Assembly (NCBI GenBank): GCA_025463875.1
Contig: JAODBI010000030.1
Span: 1 to 37,205 of the forward strand
Direction of reading: 5' to 3'
Length of the DNA stretch: 37,205 bases
Source: Actinomycetes bacterium
GTDB lineage: Bacteria > Actinomycetota > Acidimicrobiia > IMCC26256 > PALSA-610
Below are positions 26,423-32,734 of the stretch, in pieces. The translations under genes and the position numbers were made by a program. The notes under the pieces were generated by a model that searched no databases, was not told the DNA's origin, and was given only the letters and a program-made list of their open reading frames with translations. The stretch's first letter is position 1; the number at the start of each line of letters is the position of its first letter.

Positions 26423-27553
26423 GTGACCGAGATCAGCAGTGCCTCGGACGATGACGACGCGATGGCGGTCGTCGGCGACGACGATCGACTTGTTGAAGTC
26501 GACGTTGTAGGCGAATCGCATCGACAGGATGCCCTCGAACGGATTGCTGGCTCTCGCACTGATCGCGGCAAGCATCATCACGTCGGCGTGACCCTTCGTT
26601 GCGACCCAAAGAACGAGCATGACCGCAACGCGATACGCGTCGAATGCATGGGACAGTTGCTCGGTTACATTCCGCGGGCGACGGCGACTCAACTTTCGGC
26701 AGCGATGGAAGCACGCTGCGGATCGGTGCTTGAAGGCGTCGGCTTCATTGTTGGTGGTTGGGACGACGGCGACAGCATCGGCTCGTACGGCGTGCGCGTG
26801 TGGATAGGTAAGGAGGCGCTCAACCGGATCGGAGTGAATCCGAGCGCGGTACAGCGCGACCCTTACACGCGATCGGGATCCGCATCGACATCTCTACACG
26901 GGGCGTCGAGCGATCTCGATACGGGCTTCTCCAATGCATGGGAAACCGATGACGACGACGACAGTTACGACCTGTCCTGGTACGAACAACTACCGGAAGC
27001 GGATCGACCCGCTATCGAGATGCTTCGCAAGCTGCTCGCCACGGAAGCCGATCCGTTCGACCGACACTTCCAATACTCAGTGCTTGAACACCGGCTGTAC
27101 CGATGTCGAACACTCTACGATTCCGCACTCGACGAGTACGACACCACTTGTGTCGCACACGACGCCGAGATGGCAACGATGCGAGCGGTGTTCCTGGGTA
27201 AGTGGGGAAAGGTTCCGCGCCTCGATCTCTACCGGCAGATGGCAATCCGTCAATCCAAGGCGCACGACTGGAACGCGGCGCTCTGGTGGAGCGAGCGCGG
27301 GCTCGCCGTCTACGGCGAGGATGCAGCTCGTGAGGCGGCGGTCGAAGACCTCATGAAGCGCCGTATCCAGGCGGTAGCAAAGCTCAATCCGCAGCCCGTG
27401 CAGCCGCGAACCCCGGCCGCGACGACCTCTGGTCTCGCCGCGCCAAGCCTCGAAGACCTTGACTGCAAGTCATGCGGCGCGACGTTTCAACGGGTCAAGG
27501 TCAAGGGACGGAAGCCTCACCTTTGCCCCGACTGTCGAACTCGACGCGATTGA
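26423..27553 (+). CDS. HIRAN-domain protein with C-terminal zinc ribbon
   Basis: This 376-residue protein has a HIRAN domain at about residues 22-126: EVDVVGESHRQDALERIAG, then VTLRCDPKNEHDRNAIRVE and GQLLGYIPR. HIRAN domains bind DNA ends and 3'-hydroxyl single strands in HLTF-type helicases and also occur alone in bacteria. The middle (about 185-325) is helical and acidic with no family I recognise. The C terminus is a zinc ribbon with Cys348, Cys351, Cys368 and Cys371 (CKSCGATF and CPDC). No helicase or nuclease motif is seen. GC content is lower than in flanking genes. The GTG start at 26423 has no clear ribosome binding site. A DNA repair or defence role is possible but only inferred. 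Confidence 0.75.
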   Translation: MTEISSASDDDDAMAVVGDDDRLVEVDVVGESHRQDALERIAGSRTDRGKHHHVGVTLRCDPKNEHDRNAIRVECMGQLLGYIPRATATQLSAAMEARCGSVLEGVGFIVGGWDDGDSIGSYGVRVWIGKEALNRIGVNPSAVQRDPYTRSGSASTSLHGASSDLDTGFSNAWETDDDDDSYDLSWYEQLPEADRPAIEMLRKLLATEADPFDRHFQYSVLEHRLYRCRTLYDSALDEYDTTCVAHDAEMATMRAVFLGKWGKVPRLDLYRQMAIRQSKAHDWNAALWWSERGLAVYGEDAAREAAVEDLMKRRIQAVAKLNPQPVQPRTPAATTSGLAAPSLEDLDCKSCGATFQRVKVKGRKPHLCPDCRTRRD

Positions 27554-27778
27554 TCGCTTTGGTCACGTCTGACGACCGACCCCTCGTCGGAGCGGATTTC
27601 TTGCTTGCGCCGAACGGTACTGGCGGCGAAGTCGCGTTCGTCCCCGCGCACGAATAGTCGCCGGACTCGACCCCTCTGCCTAACGTCGGTCGGGACGCGC
27701 GCTGAGGCGGCGTGTCCAGTGCGTCGGCCGGCTGGATGGTGCGTCTCGCGAGCCCTTACTGGCGGGAGCCTCGGGAGG

Positions 27779-28834
27779 TTAGGGACTGCGGGCGAGCTGG
27801 GCGTCGATGCCGGTGGCGGTCGAGCCGACGGTGACCGTGACCGAGGTCGCCGAGGCGGCGGTCGGCGCGTTGTTGAACCACTGGATCGCAAGACCAGACC
27901 CGCTGGGTGGCGCGAAGCGAACTCGATAGGCGGCCGGTCGAACGCCGCTGATGCGGTACGAACCATCGGCGGCGGTTGTCGCGCCGAAGGAGCCAACCCA
28001 CCTGTCTCCCGGACCGTATGCCCATACGGTCACGCCTGAAACGCCAGCGCCGGCGGTATCCGTGACGACACCGGCGATCGCGCCGCCCGCGGCGAGTTGC
28101 GCGTTGGCCGTCACGACGGCGTCATTGAAGGCGGTCCCCAACAAGATGCCGGCGGCGCCTCTGCGGTGCGTCCGATTGTCGAACCATTCCGCAATCAGAT
28201 CGGTCCCGGCCGGCGGCCCGAATCGGACGGTGTAAATGCCGGTTGGGTTGATGTCGAGCTCGTACGCTCCGTTTCGATCCGTCACAGTTCGCAGCGATCC
28301 AACCCAGCTGTCCGAGACTGTGTACGCCCACACGTCGGTGTTCGCCAGCGCATGCCCATCCGGTCCGGTGACCGAACCTTTGATCGCGAACCTCGCCGCA
28401 GCCTGAGGCGTGAACGTGATCGGAGTGACGACGATCTCGAACGTGACGACATCGGCCGCGCCGATGGCGCAGTGCGCCGTCGATGCGGCACAGTCGATCG
28501 TCGTTCCCGAACTCGACGGTGTGATGAAGCGGAACACGGTAACCGGTACCGAGAACGCACCGGTTGCGTCCGTCGTGAGGCTCTCAAATGTCGTACCGCA
28601 GTCCGATGAACTGGGCGGTTGTCCGGTAATAACGCCCTCGCAGAAATCGACGACCGTTGAAGCCGGGAACCCGGTACCTGCGAGGGTGACGACATCGCCC
28701 CCGACGAGCCCCGTGTCGGGCGTGACCGTCAACGAACGGGTCGTCTGCGCCGAACTCTGCGAGGTTGGTGGCCCTACAAGAGCCAACGTACCGCTCACCA
28801 ACAACAGAAGAGCGATGCGAAGCATCCACCTCAT
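27779..28834 (-). CDS. Secreted protein: neocarzinostatin-like domain plus two carboxypeptidase-regulatory-like repeats
   Basis: The 351-residue protein begins with a Sec signal peptide (MRWMLRIALLLLVSGTLALV, cleavage around residue 30). Residues 34-140 form an Ig-like domain resembling the neocarzinostatin chromoprotein family: LTVTPDTGLVGGDVVTLAGTG, with four cysteines (65, 79, 115, 122) that fit two disulfides. Two similar repeats follow (about 151-247 and 251-347), each of the carboxypeptidase-regulatory/Cna-B type. They share WAY, WVGS, a DG/NG-Y turn, VRF-PP and a W-F-N motif. No sortase motif or membrane anchor is visible, so it is probably released. GGAG lies five bases before the ATG, with a good promoter upstream. 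Its ligand is unknown; nothing nearby makes an enediyne. Confidence 0.75.
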   Translation of the reverse strand: MRWMLRIALLLLVSGTLALVGPPTSQSSAQTTRSLTVTPDTGLVGGDVVTLAGTGFPASTVVDFCEGVITGQPPSSSDCGTTFESLTTDATGAFSVPVTVFRFITPSSSGTTIDCAASTAHCAIGAADVVTFEIVVTPITFTPQAAARFAIKGSVTGPDGHALANTDVWAYTVSDSWVGSLRTVTDRNGAYELDINPTGIYTVRFGPPAGTDLIAEWFDNRTHRRGAAGILLGTAFNDAVVTANAQLAAGGAIAGVVTDTAGAGVSGVTVWAYGPGDRWVGSFGATTAADGSYRISGVRPAAYRVRFAPPSGSGLAIQWFNNAPTAASATSVTVTVGSTATGIDAQLARSP

Positions 28835-28863
28835 GGTGACTCCATCGAGTCTTCGGGGGGTTC

Positions 28864-28892
28864 AGATTACCCCGATGACGAGAACATGTCGA
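28864..28892 (-). promoter_or_regulatory. Housekeeping-type promoter of the secreted-protein gene
   Basis: On the minus strand TCGACA (28892-28887, five of six matches to TTGACA) and TAATCT (28869-28864) are separated by 17 bases. The predicted leader is about 23 bases and contains GGAG before the ATG at 28834. This is the best -35/-10 pair in the window. Confidence 0.6.
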
Positions 28893-28989
28893 TAGTCGGA
28901 CGGAGAACCCGAACGCTCCGTGATCCGGTGCGCATCCCCACGGCGCGCTCATAACAACGCTGAGTACGCATCCGAAGCTCTCGCATAAA

Positions 28990-29371
28990 TCAAACCATCT
29001 GCATCAGAGGCGTTGCGGCGCACGCGCGAAGCAGGACGAGTACAGACCCGCAGCCGATCTGGACGCCGACTTGCCCGGCGCGACGAGCGCGCCACCACGA
29101 CTCCCCTTGCGCCGCGTTGCGAATGTAGGAGACAAGGCATGCAATAAGGCATGACATGACGAGCACTGCGAAACCCCACGCTGCGAGATATCCAGCACGG
29201 GGTGGATGTAACCGCTCCCGTCAGCGAGGATCCGGTGGACATCCGGCGTGTGCGGCTTGACGATGACGTGCACCAGGGCAAAGACACCGAGCGCAGCCGC
29301 GTTCGTGAATACAGCGACAGTGATGAGACTCGCAGTCTCGACGAGCGGCGACAGCGCGCCCTGAACGACGC
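28990..29371 (-). pseudogene. Truncated and frameshifted two-TM membrane protein remnant
   Basis: Two minus-strand frames together read like a membrane protein. The first carries LVETASLITVAVFTNAAALG then FALVHVIVKPHTPDVHRI up to about 29200. After a shift somewhere in 29196-29220 the second frame continues AGYLAAWGFAVLVMSCLIAC and SYIRNAAQGESWWRARR to a stop at 28990. Both hydrophobic stretches are well formed, while the alternative frames are not. The N-terminal part is missing where repeat B begins at 29372, so the repeat appears to cut off the gene. The pattern reminds me of DUF6338 membrane proteins, with low confidence. Confidence 0.4.
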
Positions 29372-29492
29372 GCAGGTGCAAGCGACGGGACCAGAGCGGA
29401 CGACCCACGGGCACGGGCAACGGGCAGGCCCGAAGACAGCCACGAGGAACGAACAGGGCGGGTCGGCGATGCCGGCGGGGCGGCAACGCGAC
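29372..29492 (+). repeat. Subterminal repeat B, T-depleted
   Basis: This is the partner of repeat A, in the same orientation. It contains short tandem ACGGGCA-like units at about 29407-29427 and ends eight bases before the right inverted repeat. About 80 bases from 29379 contain no T on the plus strand. Its left edge coincides with the break in the membrane-protein remnant. Confidence 0.6.
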
Positions 29493-29500
29493 AAACGCAG

Positions 29501-29522
29501 CTGCCCTGTCCCTCTTGGTGTC
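29501..29522 (-). repeat. Right terminal inverted repeat, 22 bp
   Basis: It reads CTGCCCTGTCCCTCTTGG on the plus strand and is the exact reverse complement of 25748-25769 over 22 bp. Confidence 0.7.
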
Positions 29523-29533
29523 GACGAACCTGG
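29523..29533 (+). repeat. Right copy of 11-bp direct repeat (candidate target-site duplication)
   Basis: GACGAACCTGG directly follows the right inverted repeat and matches 25736-25746. It ends five bases before the encoded CCA end of tRNA-Val. Confidence 0.6.
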
Positions 29534-29538
29534 CTGGC

Positions 29539-29615
29539 TGGTGGGCGATAGAGGACTCGAACCTCCGACCTCCTGCGTGTGAAGCAGGCGCTCTAACCAG
29601 CTGAGCTAACCGCCC
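29539..29615 (-). tRNA. tRNA-Val (anticodon CAC), CCA encoded
   Basis: The minus strand folds as a complete tRNA. The acceptor stem is GGGCGGT with ATCGCCC (one G-T pair). The D-arm has TAGCTCAGCTGGTTAGAGC, the anticodon stem is CCTGC/GCAGG around the loop TTCACAC, and the T-arm contains GGTTCGAGTCC. The anticodon CAC reads GTG valine codons. The discriminator A and CCA are encoded (ACCA at 29542-29539). The gene lies 17 bases downstream of the amidohydrolase stop and just outside the putative mobile element; its sequence is intact. Confidence 0.95.
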
Positions 29616-29631
29616 TCGCGAGACGACGAGG

Positions 29632-30852
29632 TTAGCGCGGGCTGTCGCGCTCCCCGCGGCCGAGGTATTCGACGGCCAGCGCGGCGTACATCGCGGCGCC
29701 CACGCTCATCGCGGCCTCGTCGATGGTCATCCGGTTCGAGTGACACGCGTGCGCGCGGGCCGGATGTTCACCGGGCGGGCATACGCCGAGAAACGACATC
29801 GCGCCGGGCCGCCGCTGCAGGACATACGAGAAATCCTCGGCGCCCATGACCGGTGCGGGCATCTTCCCCGCGCCTTCGGCGCCGAGCAGGTCGGACGCGA
29901 CCTCGAGCGCGAAGCTCGCGCCATCGTCGTGATTGATCGTGACCGGATACCCCTTGTGGACCGTGAGCTCGGCGCGCATTCCGTGCGCGCTCGCGATGCC
30001 TTCGACGAGCTGGTTCATCGCGTCGATGGCGAGCGCGCGACTGTGCTCCGACACCGCGCGCAGGGTGCCGAGCATGTCGACCGCCTCCGGGATGACGTTG
30101 TCGGTGGTACCCGCGCGGATCTTCGTGATCGTGACGACCACCGGATCGAACGTGTTGATCCGCCTCGTGACCATCACCTGCAACGCCTGCACGATCTCGG
30201 CCGCGATCGGCATCGGATCACTCGCGAGGTACGGCGTCGACGCGTGACCGCCCTTGCCGCTCACCTTGATCTCGAGCACGTCCGCCGACGCCATGAGCGG
30301 TCCGCCGCGGGTCCAGATCGTGCCCGAGGGAAGGTTGGGCGAGACGTGCAGCGCGAATGCGGCGTCGACCGGGACGTCGCCGTCGAGGACGCCCTCCTCG
30401 ATCATGTAGCGCGCGCCGTGATGGCCCTCTTCGCCCGGTTGGAACATGAAGCGCACAGTGCCGGGCAACTGCGCGCGCCGGGCGTGCAGAAGCCGGGCCG
30501 CACCCACGAGCATCGCAGTGTGCGCATCGTGACCGCACGCGTGCATGCAGCCGTCGATGGCGCTCGCGAACTCGAGACCCGTGTCTTCGGGCATAGGCAG
30601 CGCGTCCATGTCGCCGCGCAACAAAACGACGGGCCCGGCGCCGACCGCGAGATCGGCGACGACCGACGACACCGACTCGCCCGTCCGCGTATCGAGCGCG
30701 AGGCCGTCGATCTCGTCGAGGACGGTCGCCTGCGTGTTCGGCAACGCGAGACCCAGCTCGGGGGCGCGGTGGATGCGCCGGCGCAGATCGATCAGGTCGG
30801 GCAAGAGCCGTTCCGCGTCTTCCAGGAGCTGCGCGGAATCGATCATGCTCAC
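29632..30852 (-). CDS. M20D amidohydrolase (hippurate/N-acyl amino acid hydrolase type)
   Basis: This 406-residue metal-dependent amidohydrolase belongs to the M20D group, which hydrolyses N-acyl amino acids and related amides. Metal and catalytic motifs are LRGDMDALP, GCMHACGHDAHTAML and QPGEEGHHGARYM, with a final metal His near HACHSNRMTIDE. The lid/dimerisation domain lies between (SGKGGHAS region). The GTG start at 30852 is supported by a TAGTCT box exactly six bases upstream, consistent with a leaderless mRNA; an ATG two codons later is possible. Transcription may continue into the adjacent tRNA-Val, since both share the strand with a 17-bp gap. Confidence 0.9.
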   Translation of the reverse strand: MSMIDSAQLLEDAERLLPDLIDLRRRIHRAPELGLALPNTQATVLDEIDGLALDTRTGESVSSVVADLAVGAGPVVLLRGDMDALPMPEDTGLEFASAIDGCMHACGHDAHTAMLVGAARLLHARRAQLPGTVRFMFQPGEEGHHGARYMIEEGVLDGDVPVDAAFALHVSPNLPSGTIWTRGGPLMASADVLEIKVSGKGGHASTPYLASDPMPIAAEIVQALQVMVTRRINTFDPVVVTITKIRAGTTDNVIPEAVDMLGTLRAVSEHSRALAIDAMNQLVEGIASAHGMRAELTVHKGYPVTINHDDGASFALEVASDLLGAEGAGKMPAPVMGAEDFSYVLQRRPGAMSFLGVCPPGEHPARAHACHSNRMTIDEAAMSVGAAMYAALAVEYLGRGERDSPR

Positions 30853-30858
30853 GCGGCG

Positions 30859-30864
30859 AGACTA
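30859..30864 (-). promoter_or_regulatory. -10 box for leaderless amidohydrolase mRNA
   Basis: On the minus strand TAGTCT (TANNNT) ends six bases before GTG 30852. Confidence 0.5.
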
Positions 30865-30878
30865 CCCAGTGACCCCGA

Positions 30879-31724
30879 TCAGTGGTCGAGAAACCAGGCC
30901 CGCAGCGCGGTCGAGAACTCCGACTCGTACGTCCGATAGGCGCGCCGCAGCGCGTCGCCCGTCGTGGCGTCGGAATCGCCGACGATCTCCGGCGGCAGCA
31001 GCGGATCCAAGCGGATGTGTGCGAGCGCGGCCGCGCCCGCGGCGAACGCGTCCGGCAGTGCGCCGTCGTCGGACTGCGAGAGCGCGCCCGCGACCTCGAA
31101 CAGACGGGTCGTCAGCGTTTCGGCGCGCCGCGTCCAACGCCCGGGCTCGAACAGCCGGGTGGCGAGCTCCGCCGCCGGTTCGTCCGGACTCCCCGACCAC
31201 CACAGGCATTGCGCGTCGGCAACGTTCCACGACTCGGCCGGCGCCGATTCCCGCGGGAGGTTGTCGGGCCGGGTCCACACTCCTTCCCGAAGCGCCCCGT
31301 AGTGCAGCCGCCGCATCGCATCACGCAGCGCCGCCCGGTCGCCCGCCGCGCGCGATCCGGGTGCCACGACCGCGACCCGCCACGCGCCGTCCCACTCCGC
31401 GACCACGGGGTCGAGGCTCCAGTTCTGGGCGCCGCGCCGGCCCTGCACCCGGCCCGCGAGCTCGTACACGCCGTCGGCGCCGCGCAGCTCGCCCCGTTCC
31501 ACCATCCGGCTCAGCGCGACCCGCGTCGTCCCCTCGCTCACCCCGAAGAGGCCGCACCACTGCACGAGCCGCGCCCCGCTCATGCGCGGCGGCCGCGTCC
31601 GGAGGAGCAGGCTCGCGATGACCGACCGCGCCGACAGGGGCCGCTCGAGGAGGGCATCCGGCGATCTCCCCAACGCCGCATCGGCCTGATCATCGGAACC
31701 GCCGTTATTACGCTCTCGCAGCAT
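30879..31724 (-). CDS. PaaX-family transcriptional regulator
   Basis: This 281-residue regulator has an N-terminal winged helix of the PaaX type (about residues 30-85: LSARSVIASLLLRTRPPRMSG, then FGVSEGTTRVALSRMVERGEL). A central domain and a C-terminal PaaX-like domain (TRTYESEFSTALRAWFL-like end) follow. PaaX itself represses phenylacetate catabolism with phenylacetyl-CoA as inducer; relatives sense other CoA esters. No paa genes are present here. It is divergent from a fatty acid desaturase/nitroreductase pair and their -10 boxes overlap, so autoregulation and control of those genes is likely. The ligand is unknown. Confidence 0.85.
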   Translation of the reverse strand: MLRERNNGGSDDQADAALGRSPDALLERPLSARSVIASLLLRTRPPRMSGARLVQWCGLFGVSEGTTRVALSRMVERGELRGADGVYELAGRVQGRRGAQNWSLDPVVAEWDGAWRVAVVAPGSRAAGDRAALRDAMRRLHYGALREGVWTRPDNLPRESAPAESWNVADAQCLWWSGSPDEPAAELATRLFEPGRWTRRAETLTTRLFEVAGALSQSDDGALPDAFAAGAAALAHIRLDPLLPPEIVGDSDATTGDALRRAYRTYESEFSTALRAWFLDH

Positions 31725-31732
31725 CTGTTGAT

Positions 31733-31744
31733 GAAGTGTAATAT
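31733..31744. promoter_or_regulatory. Overlapping divergent -10 boxes of the PaaX-type and desaturase genes
   Basis: On the plus strand TAATAT (31739-31744) ends six bases before GTG 31751. On the minus strand TACACT (reverse complement of AGTGTA, 31735-31740) precedes the regulator ATG by ten bases. The two boxes share two bases, so both promoters cannot be freely occupied at once. Confidence 0.5.
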
Positions 31745-31750
31745 GCGGGC

Positions 31751-32734
31751 GTGACGTCCACGATGATCCCGGAACCGGCCCTGCTCGACTCCGTCCACCC
31801 GACCGAGCGCATCACCGCCGGTGGACGGCCGAACCCCGAGTTCCGCGAGCAGCTCCGCCGCATCCCGAATCTGCGCAACGCGCTCGCGGTCGTCGCGCTG
31901 TACGTGCAGACGGTGGCGATCGTGCTCATCGCCGTCCACTTCGACGACTGGCGGGTCTGGTCGAACTGGTTCGTGTGGATCGCCGCGTTCGTCCTCATGG
32001 GACGCGCCCACGCCCAGTTCGCGGCGCTGATGCACGAAGCCGCGCACCGTCTGCTGTTCCGCAACCGGAAGGCCAACGACCTCGTCGGCCGTTGGCTGCT
32101 CGGCTTCCCCTCGTTCACGCCGATCGACGCTTACCGGCGCGGCCACATGGCCCACCACCGGGAGGAGTTCGGACCGGACGAGCCCGACATGCCCCTCTAC
32201 CGCGGCTATCCGATCTCGAAGGAGTCGATGCGCCGCAAGCTCGTCCGCGACGCGACCGGTCGCACGGGCTGGAAGCTGTTCAAGGGCCTGCTGGGCGCGG
32301 TGCGCTCCGACAGCCCTCCCGTGCGGTTCCAGGCGCGCTGCATCGTCGCGTCGCAACTGCTGCTGATTGCCATCGGGATCGCCTTGCACCACCCGTTCGT
32401 GTACTTCGTCCTCTGGCTCGCGCCCTATCTCACCGTGTGGCGCGTCATCAACCGGCTGCGCTCGATCGCCGAGCACGGTGGGATGCAGCGTTCCAAGGAC
32501 CGGCGACTGACCACCCACAGCGTGAAGCAATCGCCGTTGGCGCGCTTCATCTTGGTGCCGTTCCACATCGGATGGCACCTGGCCCACCACGTCGACGCGG
32601 GTGTCCCGATGGCGAACCTGCCGAAGTTGCACGCCGAGCTCCAACGCGCGGGCTACGTCGTCGACGGGCTCGAGTACCGCAGCTACTCGGCGCTTTGGCG
32701 CAAGCTGTCGAGCGGTGCAAGCCTCCCGGGGTGA
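31751..32734 (+). CDS. Membrane fatty acid desaturase/hydroxylase
   Basis: This 327-residue integral membrane di-iron enzyme has the three His boxes of the fatty acid desaturase superfamily: HEAAH (95-99), HMAHH (132-136) and HLAHH (276-280), with an extra His in EHGG (242). Hydrophobic segments lie around 42-62, 70-84, 198-212 and 216-230. The substrate could be a fatty acyl chain, a carotenoid or another lipid. The GTG start is set by a TAATAT box six bases upstream. The stop overlaps the nitroreductase start (GTGA). Regulation by the divergent PaaX-type protein is likely. Confidence 0.88.
   Translation: MTSTMIPEPALLDSVHPTERITAGGRPNPEFREQLRRIPNLRNALAVVALYVQTVAIVLIAVHFDDWRVWSNWFVWIAAFVLMGRAHAQFAALMHEAAHRLLFRNRKANDLVGRWLLGFPSFTPIDAYRRGHMAHHREEFGPDEPDMPLYRGYPISKESMRRKLVRDATGRTGWKLFKGLLGAVRSDSPPVRFQARCIVASQLLLIAIGIALHHPFVYFVLWLAPYLTVWRVINRLRSIAEHGGMQRSKDRRLTTHSVKQSPLARFILVPFHIGWHLAHHVDAGVPMANLPKLHAELQRAGYVVDGLEYRSYSALWRKLSSGASLPG

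Larger units (their letters stand above)
25747..29523. mobile_element. Putative non-autonomous transposon-like element with cargo genes
   Basis: The segment of about 3.78 kb is bounded by a perfect 22-bp inverted repeat (25748-25769 and 29501-29522). It is flanked by a perfect 11-bp direct repeat (25736-25746 and 29523-29533). Inside each end lies a diverged ~120-bp direct repeat. Base composition is visibly less GC-rich than the flanks. The cargo is a HIRAN/zinc-ribbon gene, a secreted neocarzinostatin-like gene and a broken membrane-protein gene. I find no transposase, integrase or resolvase inside, so if mobile it would rely on an enzyme elsewhere. Long target duplications of 10-13 bp are known for IS4-type elements, but no family is assigned here. 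An older patchwork of miniature elements is an alternative. Confidence 0.55.

Noticed and set aside
26306-26692. 128-aa minus-strand ORF antisense to the HIRAN gene start
   Set aside because: The opposite strand encodes a recognisable HIRAN domain. This frame shows no family pattern.
28949-29494. 181-aa minus-strand ORF through repeat B
   Set aside because: The N-terminal half is repeat B in translation. The membrane-like segments lie in the other two frames.
31725-31750. A PaaX-type operator palindrome in the divergent promoter
   Set aside because: I could not find a convincing inverted repeat there; only the -10 boxes are supported.
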